From Leptolinea sp. (lineage in GTDB: Bacteria; Chloroflexota; Anaerolineae; Anaerolineales; Anaerolineaceae), in NCBI GenBank assembly GCA_012798535.1, contig JAAZMZ010000003.1:1-64000 (forward strand): DNA of 64,000 nt, in the 5' to 3' direction. Of this stretch, positions 8,411-16,887 are shown piece after piece; position 1 is the first letter of the stretch, and the number at the start of each line of letters is the position of its first letter. Both the position numbers and the translations under genes were made by a program. The notes beneath the pieces are model-generated. The model saw nothing but the letters and a program-made list of their open reading frames with translations, had not been told where the DNA came from and did not search any database.

Positions 8411-9408
8411 TGTCCATACTGACTTCTTCAGAGTGGGACAAATTTCTCGAAGAACGGCCTGACGCTCACCTCCTGCAGACTCGCATGTGGGGGGAATTCA
8501 AGAGCCATTTCAATTGGACCGCTGTCAGGTTAGCGAATGGATTGACCGGAGCGCAGATCCTTTTCAGAAGACTGCCACTCGGATTAACCATGGCGTATAT
8601 TCCCAAAGGTCCGGTTGGGGTAAATTGGAGAGAGCTTTGGCCGGAGGTCCATTCCACGTGCCGCCAAAACCATGCCATCTTCCTGCGCGTGGAACCTGAC
8701 CAGGAAGATCCCCTGAATGAAGCACAGTCGAGAGATATGGAAGGTTTTCTTCCGGTGGGTGACACCATTCAGCCGCGGCAGACCATTCTGGTTGACTTAA
8801 AAGGGGATCCGGAAGTCTGGTTGTCACATATGAAACAGAAAACGCGTTACAACACGCGGCTTGCTGAAAAGAAGGATGTTCGAGTTGTAGAAAGTCATGA
8901 TTTCGGCGCTTTCGAACGATTGATGAAGACCACTGGGACTAGGGATGGATTTGGTGTTCATCCCATCGAGTATTATCAGCAGGTGTATTCCCTGTTCTAT
9001 TCCTCCGGAGAAGTCGCATTACTTCAGGCGGAATGTGAAAACCGCCCTCTGGCCATGTTGATGGTTTTTGCCCATGGCAAAAGAGCATATTATCTGTATG
9101 GCGCATCTGACGACCGGGAACGCCATCGTATGCCAACATACCTCCTTCAATTTGAAGCTATGCGCTGGGCGGCATCAAAGAAGTGCGAGATCTATGATCT
9201 ATGGGGTATTCCAGACGCTCCGGAAGAAGAACTGGAAGCCAATTTCGAAATCCGTTCGGATGGTCTTTGGGGAGTTTATCGATTTAAACGAGGATTTGGC
9301 GGGCGGATCGTGCGATCTTGCCCGGGATATGATTTTGTATATCAGCCTTTGCTGTACCGGTTATTCCGCTGGCAAATGTCACGTAGTCGTGGAATGGCGG
9401 CAGGATGA
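8410..9408 (+). CDS. FemAB-like aminoacyltransferase, copy 1
   Basis: A 332-residue protein with the double GNAT fold of FemX/FemAB enzymes, which use aminoacyl-tRNA to add amino acids to lipid II. Visible features are the early LLQTRMWGEFK, the central helix MKQKTRYNTRLAEKK, RDGFGVHPIEYYQQV, and the C-terminal YLLQFEAMRWAASKKCEIYDLWG followed by GVYRFKRGFGG. It starts within the stop of the epimerase gene (TGATG) and its end overlaps the next gene by four bases. Its context also allows a role in decorating a polysaccharide with amino acids. The family is clear, the acceptor is not. Confidence 0.88.
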   Translation: MSILTSSEWDKFLEERPDAHLLQTRMWGEFKSHFNWTAVRLANGLTGAQILFRRLPLGLTMAYIPKGPVGVNWRELWPEVHSTCRQNHAIFLRVEPDQEDPLNEAQSRDMEGFLPVGDTIQPRQTILVDLKGDPEVWLSHMKQKTRYNTRLAEKKDVRVVESHDFGAFERLMKTTGTRDGFGVHPIEYYQQVYSLFYSSGEVALLQAECENRPLAMLMVFAHGKRAYYLYGASDDRERHRMPTYLLQFEAMRWAASKKCEIYDLWGIPDAPEEELEANFEIRSDGLWGVYRFKRGFGGRIVRSCPGYDFVYQPLLYRLFRWQMSRSRGMAAG

Positions 9409-10490
9409 ATTCCGCAGGATGGAATCAGATCATCGAAGAATTGCCAGGTGCCAGTTTCCTTCAAACCGAAGAATGGGCCAGGATCAAAGCACCAGTTGGC
9501 TGGCGGTCTGAGCAAGTCATCTGGCCTGAAAGTGCCGGAAAGATACGGGCGGCTGCCATGATGCTTTACCGCTCGCCATCTCGGCTGCCGGTTTCCATTG
9601 CCTATGTACCACGGGGGCCGTTGCTGGATTGGACAGATGCAAGTGTGTATATGTCCTTTCTATCCGAATTGATCGCAAAGGCGCGTCAGAACAGGGCGGT
9701 ATTTCTAAAGATCGATCCGAGCCTGATAATTGGAACGGGTATCCCCGGCACACAGGATGATAGACCTGATCCGATCGGGGTTGGAGTTCAGCAATACCTG
9801 AAGGATAACGGCTGGCGATTCTCCTCCGACCAGATCCAATTTCGGAATACGGTAGAAATCGACCTCACTGCTTCTGAAAATGAAATTCTCATGCGCATGC
9901 ATCCCAAGACACGATATAACATCCGGCTGGCAGAACGCAGGGGAGTGAATGTTATCGATGCCAGGCGGGAAGACTGGCCGTCGATCTATCATCTTTATAC
10001 GGAAACCGCCGACAGGGATGGTTTTATCATCCGTCCGTGGGAATACTATCAACGAGTCTGGCAGATACTATCGGATGGCCAAATGGCCACGTGTTTGAAA
10101 GCTGAAATCGATGGTGAGTTGATTGGAGCGATCTGGGTGATCGGTTTTGGGAAGAAGTCACATTATTTATACGGTATGTCAGGCTTGAAGCACCGGGAAG
10201 ATATGCCCAACCATCTGCTGCAATGGCGGGCGATTCAGATGGCTAGATCTCAGGGCAGGGAAATCTATGATATGTGGGGTGCGCCGGACGAATTCACCGG
10301 GGATGATCGATTATCCGGAGTTTATCGTTTCAAGAGGGGATTCGGCGGCGAGGTCGTTCGCACTCTGGGCGCCTGGGATTACCCGATCTGGCCGGTAACC
10401 TACCGGATGTACACCAGTCTCCTCCCTCGAATTTTGGATGTGATGCGCAGGCGCAACCGCTCGAATACGCGGCGTTACCTGGAGAGTTAA
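9405..10490 (+). CDS. FemAB-like aminoacyltransferase, copy 2
   Basis: A 361-residue paralogue of the preceding gene, overlapping it by ATGA. It keeps the same landmarks: FLQTEEWARIK, MHPKTRYNIRLAERRGV, RDGFIIRPWEYYQRV, HLLQWRAIQMARSQGREIYDMWG and GVYRFKRGFGGEVVR. Staphylococcal FemA/FemB and other family members also act as successive pairs, so the two may add consecutive residues of one bridge. This is inference. The stop codon shares TTAA with the convergent kinase gene, giving a four-base tail-to-tail overlap with no room for a separate terminator. Confidence 0.88.
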   Translation: MNSAGWNQIIEELPGASFLQTEEWARIKAPVGWRSEQVIWPESAGKIRAAAMMLYRSPSRLPVSIAYVPRGPLLDWTDASVYMSFLSELIAKARQNRAVFLKIDPSLIIGTGIPGTQDDRPDPIGVGVQQYLKDNGWRFSSDQIQFRNTVEIDLTASENEILMRMHPKTRYNIRLAERRGVNVIDARREDWPSIYHLYTETADRDGFIIRPWEYYQRVWQILSDGQMATCLKAEIDGELIGAIWVIGFGKKSHYLYGMSGLKHREDMPNHLLQWRAIQMARSQGREIYDMWGAPDEFTGDDRLSGVYRFKRGFGGEVVRTLGAWDYPIWPVTYRMYTSLLPRILDVMRRRNRSNTRRYLES

Positions 10491-12457
10491 TTTCCCGGTA
10501 AGGGCTTCCAGACAGGCTGATAAGACTTCTCATTGTCAGGCGTGAGTGGTTCCGCTCCACTCCCTTCAAGAGATATTCGATACACCTGATGGGTGCCGCC
10601 CAGATTTGAATCAAAGAGAATCCACCGGTTATCAGGCGAAATATCGGGATTGGCTGCAAAGGTGAGGCGGTTGTTGATGATCTTATCGGCCGTATTGGCG
10701 GCTCCTGCCTTTTTTATCGATAACAGCAGTGAGTTGGTTTGACTGAAGATGATCGTTTTGGCATCAGGGGACCAATCCGGTGTGAAACCCGCTCCGCTGT
10801 TCTGATTCGAGAAGACCCGGGGATTTTGCCCGTCGCTGTCCATAGTCCAAATTTGCCAGGTGCCTGTGCGCATTGAACTAAAGGCGATCTGCTTCGCATC
10901 CGGCGACCAGGCAGGTTGACGGTTTCCTGCCATGGTTTTCGTTAACTGGCTGGTTTGTTCGGATTGCAAATCGTAGAGATAAATTTGCGGTATCTTTGAA
11001 CGCAGGGAGGTAAACGCTATCTGTCGACCATCCGGAGACCAGGCTGGATCAAAATCTCCTCCCGGCAGGGATGGAATCGGAATGACCTGTTTATTCTCGA
11101 GTAAAAAGATGAATAGTCCGGCTCCAGAGTATGGATCAGTTTTTCCCACGGTCTTTGCTTTTGGAGGGCAGGGAGATATGAAAACGATCCTTTTTCCATC
11201 CGGCGACCAATCCGGCTGACAGGCGCCTTCGGAAATCTCTGTCAGTTGCTCTATCTTTGATGAATCTATTGAGCCCAGGAAGATTTGCGGAATTTCAGAT
11301 TTTTCTGCAACAAAAGCGAATACCCCGGCACCGCCACCCAGAGGCGTCGGTTTTTGTTCCACAATGAGAGCGGTTGGTGTTCCAGACATGATCCTGGGAA
11401 TTTCATGTGTTGGCTCCGGTTGTTCCGTCACACTTTCTGGCAAAGTGGAAAGAACCACAGGGATGGTCACGCTCGTCTGGATGGCGAGTGTTGGTTTGGA
11501 TGTGGGACCTGACAGACTCGTCCAAAGAAGGATGGCCGCTGCCAGGACGATTATTACTCCAAATGATATTGCGGCAATCGTCAGGATCGATTTACTGCCT
11601 GTTTCCGGTCTGGTGTAGCGCTGTTTCCTGGTTGTCAGGGTTGACACTTCCGGCTGGGTTTTGATCACCGAACCAAGTGCATCAAGAAAGGATTGGATAT
11701 TCGGATAACGGTCTTCGGGATTGATTTGAAGTGCTTTCTGCAGACAGGTGAGAATATCAAGCGGAATTCGGGCAGCCATCCTTTCAGGCAGCTGGCTGTT
11801 GCCTGAAGCGCGGTTCAATCCATCTGCAAGCACGGAACCGGTAAGGGCAAAGAACAGAGTTGCCGCCAGTCCATATTGATCTGAAGCCATATCAGCCATC
11901 CGGTTGTACTGTTCCGGGGCGGCAAAGCCCGGTGTCAATCCCTGTTCATGAGTACTCGGTCGTGTCTGATTATCCTGAACAGTCGTGATCAGATCAAAAT
12001 CTACCAGGGTGACACTTCTATCCGGTTTGATGCGAATATTCCCCGGTTTCACATCCTGATGAATGATGGGAGGAGTCTGTGAATGCAGATACTGAAGAGC
12101 TGATCCAATCGTCATGATAATGTCAACAGCTTCGCCAATCTTTAATGGTCCGCTTTTTTCCACCCTCTGCTTCAGGTCTTCACCGGGGATGTAATCCATC
12201 ACCAGTATCTGAGCGCCATCCGCCAGAGTAAATGTATCCGTGATCCGGGGGATGGCAGGATGGTGAAGACTGCCCAGCAGGGATGCATTCTTACGCATCT
12301 GCTCTCCGGTCATTCTGCCTGGAATGGATTCTTTAATAGCAACTTCCACACTCAGGCTTTCATCTCTGGCGCGATAAACAATTCCCATTCCCCCGCTGGC
12401 GAGAACCTGAACGATCCGATAACGGTCTTTTACTACTTCACCAATATGAAGAGTCAT
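10487..12457 (-). CDS. Ser/Thr kinase-like receptor with propeller, degenerate motifs
   Basis: A 656-residue protein: kinase domain (about 12-270), one membrane helix (about 285-308) and an outer TolB/PD40-type propeller with repeats such as DWSPDGKRIVF and AWSPDGRQIAF. The fold is kept, with Lys42 and Asn140. However, the glycine loop has Ala20 for its first Gly, the catalytic loop reads HQD (133-135) rather than HRD, and the DFG motif is DFD (153-155). It could be a weak or non-standard kinase, or a pseudokinase partner of its neighbour. It is second in a two-gene operon, joined by an ATGA overlap. Confidence 0.88.
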   Translation of the reverse strand: MTLHIGEVVKDRYRIVQVLASGGMGIVYRARDESLSVEVAIKESIPGRMTGEQMRKNASLLGSLHHPAIPRITDTFTLADGAQILVMDYIPGEDLKQRVEKSGPLKIGEAVDIIMTIGSALQYLHSQTPPIIHQDVKPGNIRIKPDRSVTLVDFDLITTVQDNQTRPSTHEQGLTPGFAAPEQYNRMADMASDQYGLAATLFFALTGSVLADGLNRASGNSQLPERMAARIPLDILTCLQKALQINPEDRYPNIQSFLDALGSVIKTQPEVSTLTTRKQRYTRPETGSKSILTIAAISFGVIIVLAAAILLWTSLSGPTSKPTLAIQTSVTIPVVLSTLPESVTEQPEPTHEIPRIMSGTPTALIVEQKPTPLGGGAGVFAFVAEKSEIPQIFLGSIDSSKIEQLTEISEGACQPDWSPDGKRIVFISPCPPKAKTVGKTDPYSGAGLFIFLLENKQVIPIPSLPGGDFDPAWSPDGRQIAFTSLRSKIPQIYLYDLQSEQTSQLTKTMAGNRQPAWSPDAKQIAFSSMRTGTWQIWTMDSDGQNPRVFSNQNSGAGFTPDWSPDAKTIIFSQTNSLLLSIKKAGAANTADKIINNRLTFAANPDISPDNRWILFDSNLGGTHQVYRISLEGSGAEPLTPDNEKSYQPVWKPLPGN

Positions 12458-14610
12458 GGAATTGATGTTGAGATCGGTTTCCAGACAGGGCTAAAATCGC
12501 GTTCTTTATCTGTTGTCAACCGCCGGCGGTCAGAGCCATCTATCGAGATGATATAGATATCATGGTTGGTTCCATCCGGCCAGCTTTCATATGTACCCCA
12601 TTTTCCATCGGGAGAAATAGCCAGTTCGGTGGCAGGGCCGATATCCGCCGCACCCACGGGAGGCAGGCGGAATTCCAGGCTCTTGCCACGATTCTCGTAG
12701 GACAATCCTACAAGATACGGTAAGAATGGTTCAGGGCTGGTTTGCGAGTAGAACAAAATCGAACCATCTCTGCTCCATTCCGGCCAGTAATTTTTTACGG
12801 CGCCGCTCGGACTGTACTGGAATTGCTGCTTCCCCGTCAGGTCTGTGATCCAGATTTGTGAATTGGGAAACTGGCGTACGAATGCCAGTTGCAACCCGCT
12901 GGGAGCCCAGGAGGGCTGAATATCCCCGTAGCTGGCGCTGGTTACCTGTTTCACAGAAGAATCCTCGAAAGAGAACAGGAAGATATGAGGTTTTGTGTCA
13001 GTCCGTAGCGAGGCAAAAGCGATCTTTTTGCCATCAGGCGACCATGCTGGATTGAAATCGCCGGCCGGATTCATTGGCGCGGGCATAAGGTGTACGTTCT
13101 TACCGTCAGCGTTTGACAAATATATCTGAGAACCGGCATAAATATCTTTCTTGCCGATACAAGGCGAGATAAACGCCAGTTGAGTACCGTCCGGTGACCA
13201 GGCGGGCTGGCACGCACCATCAGCCAATCCGGTCATCTGTTTCTGGGTGGATCCATCCGGGTTCATTGACCAGATCTGTGAATTTCCTGTTCGTTCTGAA
13301 GTGAATGCGATCAGATCACTTCCTCCAATAATGCTGATCAGGGGAGTCGCAGTCGGGCTGGGCGCTTCAGTGATTGTCATCGTTGGACTGTTTTCAACAG
13401 TGGGTTGTACAGCCATTTCGGTTGGCTGGATTGTTTGATTTTCTTCTGGCAGAAGAACAGGTGCAGAGGTTCGGGTCAACGATGGGATTGATGTACTGGT
13501 TTTTTGAACAACCGGGATTGGTGTAGGCCTGATAAAAGAAGGCAGGTTAGTCCATGGAACAAAGAAAGATCCCAGAACCAGCATGACAAGGACAACGGCT
13601 GAAATTAGCAGCACGCGTGATTTTGATCTGGCAGGTTTTTGTCGAGTCGATGGAGGTAATTCAATCGGAGCCGGTTCGACGACTTCCTCCTCTTCTTCGG
13701 GTGGTGTAAAGATCTCCTCGTAGTTCTGTGAAGAAGGAATGCTATCCACCGCTTCGGGTGGAGGTGCTGTGATTCTGGGTGGAGTGAGAAAACTGGTCGT
13801 CAGTTCCAGAGAATCCAACAGGGCTCTGCGAAATTCTGCCGCGGTTTGATAGCGGTCATTGGGATTGAGTTCCAAACCTTTTTCTATGACCACGGCCAGA
13901 TGCTTACTACAATTGGGTACAAATGTAGGGATCGGAGTAAGCGCCACATTATGAGTGGCCCGGGTAATGCTATCTTCCGGAATCGCACCGGTCAGGGCAG
14001 CATAGAGTGTGGCTGCCAGGGAATAAACATCAGTGCGCGCGTCTGTTCGGGCTGTGCCGTATTGCTCTGGCGGTGAATATCCGGGGGTCATAGCGCGGGC
14101 GCCGGTTGTTGTTGCCTGGTCGGCATATTCCTGTTTTACCAGACCAAAATCAACCAGGAAGACTTTTTGTGAGGGTGTGATCTTTATATTTCCGGGTTTG
14201 ATATCCCTGTGGATGACCGGCGGTATTCTGGTATGCAAATAGGTCAACGCGTCGCATACCGCTTCACCAATCAATACCACATCCCGGTCAGGAAGATGAT
14301 CCATCCGCTCAATTCGCTGGCGAAGGTCTTCTCCTTCGATGTAATCCATGACCAGATATTGCCCCTGCCGGGGGTAGGCAAAATAATCCGCGACTCTCGG
14401 CAATGCCGGATGACGAAGACTGGCCAGCGTGACAGCTTCTTTTTTAAACTGGCGCGCAAATTCATCGGCCAGATTGAGGTTCTCTTTAACGGCGACCGGA
14501 CTTCCCAGTCGTTCATCGACAGCTCGATAAACGGCCCCCATGCCACCCTGGCCGAGAACGGAGATAATTCGGTAACGATTATTTAGAATAGTGCCGGGTT
14601 CAAGAACCAT
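12454..14610 (-). CDS. Membrane Ser/Thr protein kinase with TolB-like propeller
   Basis: A 718-residue PknB-type receptor kinase. The catalytic domain (about 13-275) is canonical: GQGGMG loop at 20-25, Lys42, HRD 134-136 with Asn141, DFG 154-156 and an APE-like SPPEQYG. A disordered linker, one membrane helix (about 333-355) and a Thr/Pro-rich stalk lead to an outer six-bladed-type PD40 propeller (AWSPDGTQLAF, AWSPDGKKIAF). The propeller takes the place of PASTA repeats and may sense a wall polymer or protein. It is transcribed first and then the divergent paralogue follows with a four-base overlap. Confidence 0.93.
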   Translation of the reverse strand: MVLEPGTILNNRYRIISVLGQGGMGAVYRAVDERLGSPVAVKENLNLADEFARQFKKEAVTLASLRHPALPRVADYFAYPRQGQYLVMDYIEGEDLRQRIERMDHLPDRDVVLIGEAVCDALTYLHTRIPPVIHRDIKPGNIKITPSQKVFLVDFGLVKQEYADQATTTGARAMTPGYSPPEQYGTARTDARTDVYSLAATLYAALTGAIPEDSITRATHNVALTPIPTFVPNCSKHLAVVIEKGLELNPNDRYQTAAEFRRALLDSLELTTSFLTPPRITAPPPEAVDSIPSSQNYEEIFTPPEEEEEVVEPAPIELPPSTRQKPARSKSRVLLISAVVLVMLVLGSFFVPWTNLPSFIRPTPIPVVQKTSTSIPSLTRTSAPVLLPEENQTIQPTEMAVQPTVENSPTMTITEAPSPTATPLISIIGGSDLIAFTSERTGNSQIWSMNPDGSTQKQMTGLADGACQPAWSPDGTQLAFISPCIGKKDIYAGSQIYLSNADGKNVHLMPAPMNPAGDFNPAWSPDGKKIAFASLRTDTKPHIFLFSFEDSSVKQVTSASYGDIQPSWAPSGLQLAFVRQFPNSQIWITDLTGKQQFQYSPSGAVKNYWPEWSRDGSILFYSQTSPEPFLPYLVGLSYENRGKSLEFRLPPVGAADIGPATELAISPDGKWGTYESWPDGTNHDIYIISIDGSDRRRLTTDKERDFSPVWKPISTSIP

Positions 14611-14680
14611 TCCGATTTACTCCACACTGCTATTGATTGTACACCATGAAAGGGCATAAAATCAGGCCGGTGGATGGACG

Positions 14681-14689
14681 TGCTATAAT
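14681..14689 (+). promoter_or_regulatory. Extended -10 promoter of the Thr/Pro-rich protein gene
   Basis: TGCTATAAT is a perfect extended -10 element, 27 bases before the ATG at 14717. No convincing -35 lies at the matching distance, as is common for extended -10 promoters. The kinase operon starts in the opposite direction 71 bases away. Confidence 0.55.
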
Positions 14690-14716
14690 CAAAAATCTTT
14701 ACGATTGGTCAGTTAA

Positions 14717-15727
14717 ATGCCCAGCTCTCTTAACTTAGACATCGAAACCGCACTCCAGGTTCTTTTCTTTCTATCCGTCATTGGCGTAATTCTGGCTGGA
14801 CTTGCCGGAGCGCAATCCATACGTGCCGGTTTACGTTTAATGTTCTTCCGCAAACGGCAGGAAATGATCATGCGTGGTTGGCGGAACATTATACTGGCCA
14901 TCATCCTGGCGGGAGTGGCGTTTTCTCTGAATCAATATGCCAGACCGGCCATATACAGGGTATTTCCCCCGTCGCCAACGATCACCCTGACTCCAACCAT
15001 GACTTTGACCCCGTCAATCACCCTGACGCCAACCATCACCATGACACCCACCATTACCGAGACCCCGCTGTTTTCTCCCACGCCGGTTATTCCCACACAA
15101 ATGTTAACGAAGTTCCTGGGGCAGGTCACTCCCAATCCGGATGCCGTCTTCAGCAGCCTGCAATTCAGCCGCAAGATCGAAGGTAATCTGCCAGTCGAAC
15201 CGCTTGTTGAGTTCGCCAATCCCGTGAATCATCTTTATGGCACTTTCAGTTATGACAAGATGCTGGATGGTTCACAGTGGACGGCCATCTGGCTGCAAGG
15301 GACGGAGATTGTCTGTCAGGAAACAAAACCCTGGGATGGCGGTTCCGGAGGATACGGGTACACAGACTGTTTGCTGCCGGGGGAGAAGTGGTTGCCGGGA
15401 GAGTATGAAGTCCAGATATTCCTGGGCAGGCAATATATCACCGGTGGAAAATTCAAGGTGACCGGAGACGCACCAACGCCGACGCGTACACCAATTCCAA
15501 CCAGAACAACCGCACCGACCAGCACGCGCCGGCCGACGGCGACTCAGATACCGAGCATAACGCAAACCAGCCGCACTATCGCTCCAACCGCGACCATGCG
15601 GTCGACCATCACAGCCAGAGCCACCCTGATTACCAGTCAGCCCACAGCCACACAGCAAAGCACAGTCGCACCGGACGTCCGGGTGGTTACCTCAACCGGA
15701 ACACCGGGTTCAGGATATATTCCGTAA
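14717..15727 (+). CDS. Membrane protein with Thr/Pro-rich linkers, unknown function
   Basis: Not recognised. The 336-residue protein has two hydrophobic helices near the N-terminus (about 10-35 and 52-72), then a Thr/Pro-rich linker built of T-P-T-x-T-x units (about 85-130). A compact domain follows (about 133-250) with WLQGTEIVCQE, a DGGSGGYGYTDC turn and LPGEYEVQIFLG, looking like an all-beta extracellular module with two cysteines. The C-terminal 85 residues are again Thr/Pro/Arg-rich and disordered. It is probably surface exposed. It stands head to head with the two receptor kinases, which makes a shared sensory or wall role possible, as an inference. Confidence 0.7.
   Translation: MPSSLNLDIETALQVLFFLSVIGVILAGLAGAQSIRAGLRLMFFRKRQEMIMRGWRNIILAIILAGVAFSLNQYARPAIYRVFPPSPTITLTPTMTLTPSITLTPTITMTPTITETPLFSPTPVIPTQMLTKFLGQVTPNPDAVFSSLQFSRKIEGNLPVEPLVEFANPVNHLYGTFSYDKMLDGSQWTAIWLQGTEIVCQETKPWDGGSGGYGYTDCLLPGEKWLPGEYEVQIFLGRQYITGGKFKVTGDAPTPTRTPIPTRTTAPTSTRRPTATQIPSITQTSRTIAPTATMRSTITARATLITSQPTATQQSTVAPDVRVVTSTGTPGSGYIP
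14970..15090 (+). repeat. Degenerate tandem coding repeat (Thr-Pro units)
   Basis: Short units of the form ACC-CTG-ACN-CCN repeat in frame, for example accctgactccaaccatg then actttgaccccgtcaatc and accctgacgccaaccatc. The unit is about 18 bases and encodes a six-residue T-L-T-P-T-x motif. The copies differ mostly at third positions, suggesting an old, selected repeat. It could change length by slippage. Confidence 0.6.
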
Positions 15728-15794
15728 TCACCTTCTTCTCTCTTTCGATTTCTTCAATCTGAGGGAAGAAAGTCGATGCCTACCCTGATTTTGA

Positions 15795-16724
15795 TCAGAT
15801 AGTCGGTTTCACTTCCGGGAAGAGGGCGCAGGCGATTTTCGCGGCGATTGTGGCGTTATTCCGCAGCAGAGCCAGATTGGTCTTCAAGGTTGCACCGCCA
15901 GAGATCTCACCGAGGCAGGTGAGCAAATAGGGGGTCAATGCGTTTCCGTGTATTCCGGATATCTGCGCGTCTTTTTCCGCGCGGATGATCCAGGCTTCCA
16001 CGATCTGTGGAGGAATGGCATCTGCCGGAGGCGGAGGGCAAACCACCAGAATAGCAGACCGCAATCCGGTTTGCCAGTGGGCTCTGGCCACTTCCGCCAC
16101 TTCTTCAGGTGTATCCACCCGGCATTCCAGGCGTAATCCGCTGGACGTGGAATAGAAAGCCGGGAACTCGTTCACGCCATACCCGATCACTGGAACACCC
16201 TGGGTTTCCAGGACCTCTAGAGTGGAAGGAAGATCCAGGATGGATTTCGCCCCGGTACAAACTACGACCACCGGGCTGCGTCCCAATTCGATCAGGTCGG
16301 CAGATACGTCGAAATTCGAACCGCGATGTACGCCGCCGATGCCGCCTGTGGCAAACACCCGGATACCGGCGTGGCGGGCTACGATCAACGTGGCGGCCAC
16401 GGTTGTACCTCCATCCCAGCGGTGCGCCGCCGCCGGACCGAAATCACGCGCACTGATCTTGTGAGTACCGGAGGATTTTGACAGGTCTTCCAGCTCACCG
16501 GATTCTAGTCCGATATGAACTTGCCCTCCCAGAACCGCAATGGTCGCCGGGGTGGCATTTCCACCCGTGACGATCTCCTCCATACTGCGTGCCAGCTCAA
16601 GATTGACTGGCACGGGCAATCCGTGGGTGATGACGGTCGACTCAAGAGCAACGACCGGACGCCGGTTGCGCAGAGCGGCGCTTACAGCCGGGGTGATATG
16701 AAATGAACTGATCTGGGATTCCAT
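15795..16724 (-). CDS. psuG: Pseudouridine-5'-phosphate glycosidase
   Basis: A 309-residue cytoplasmic enzyme that reversibly cleaves pseudouridine 5'-phosphate to uracil and ribose 5-phosphate. Length and motifs match PsuG: VALESTVITHGLPVPVNLE near the start, GGNATPATIAVLGG, a GGTTVAATL segment, TGGIGGVHRG, and CTGAKSILDLP with the Lys expected to form the Schiff base. GYGVNEFPAFY completes the active site. The ATG is preceded by AGGAG. A pseudouridine kinase usually accompanies psuG but none is adjacent here. The promoter lies in the shared divergent region with the PHP gene. Confidence 0.95.
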   Translation of the reverse strand: MESQISSFHITPAVSAALRNRRPVVALESTVITHGLPVPVNLELARSMEEIVTGGNATPATIAVLGGQVHIGLESGELEDLSKSSGTHKISARDFGPAAAHRWDGGTTVAATLIVARHAGIRVFATGGIGGVHRGSNFDVSADLIELGRSPVVVVCTGAKSILDLPSTLEVLETQGVPVIGYGVNEFPAFYSTSSGLRLECRVDTPEEVAEVARAHWQTGLRSAILVVCPPPPADAIPPQIVEAWIIRAEKDAQISGIHGNALTPYLLTCLGEISGGATLKTNLALLRNNATIAAKIACALFPEVKPTI

Positions 16725-16779
16725 TGTCCTTGCTCCTGTTCAGGTGTTTTGATTAAAAATCGATCTCAACCATTGACCA

Positions 16780-16806
16780 ATTCTAACACGCGGTCATATC
16801 GTTCAA
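16780..16806 (-). promoter_or_regulatory. Promoter of psuG
   Basis: On the minus strand, TTGAAC (16806-16801) is followed after 15 bases by TAGAAT (16785-16780), which carries an upstream TGT, giving an extended -10. The spacer is short, but the extended element makes up for it. It faces a plus-strand -10 (TATAAT at 16822-16827) serving the PHP gene. Confidence 0.5.
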
Positions 16807-16821
16807 CCGACTGCCTGGGAG

Positions 16822-16827
16822 TATAAT
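16822..16827 (+). promoter_or_regulatory. -10 element upstream of the PHP-domain gene
   Basis: A perfect TATAAT in GAGTATAATC, 60 bases before the ATG at 16888. No good -35 is seen at 16-18 bases. It is the only consensus -10 in the 163-base divergent region on this strand. Confidence 0.4.
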
Positions 16828-16887
16828 CTTTGCCTGTCTGCATGACCGGCATACCTTAATGTTACTTCTACTGAATGGATTATTACC

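Noticed and set aside
10487-10490. Four-base tail overlap of convergent genes as a regulatory feature
   Set aside because: Sharing TTAA by two opposite stop codons is a simple packing effect and needs no special explanation.
15272-15658. Minus-strand open frame inside the Thr/Pro-rich gene
   Set aside because: It is an antisense shadow rich in Gly, Arg and Cys, produced by the Thr/Pro codons of the real gene.
14970-15660. Thr-Pro coding repeats as a CRISPR-like array
   Set aside because: The units are in frame, short, degenerate and not separated by unique spacers. They encode a low-complexity linker.
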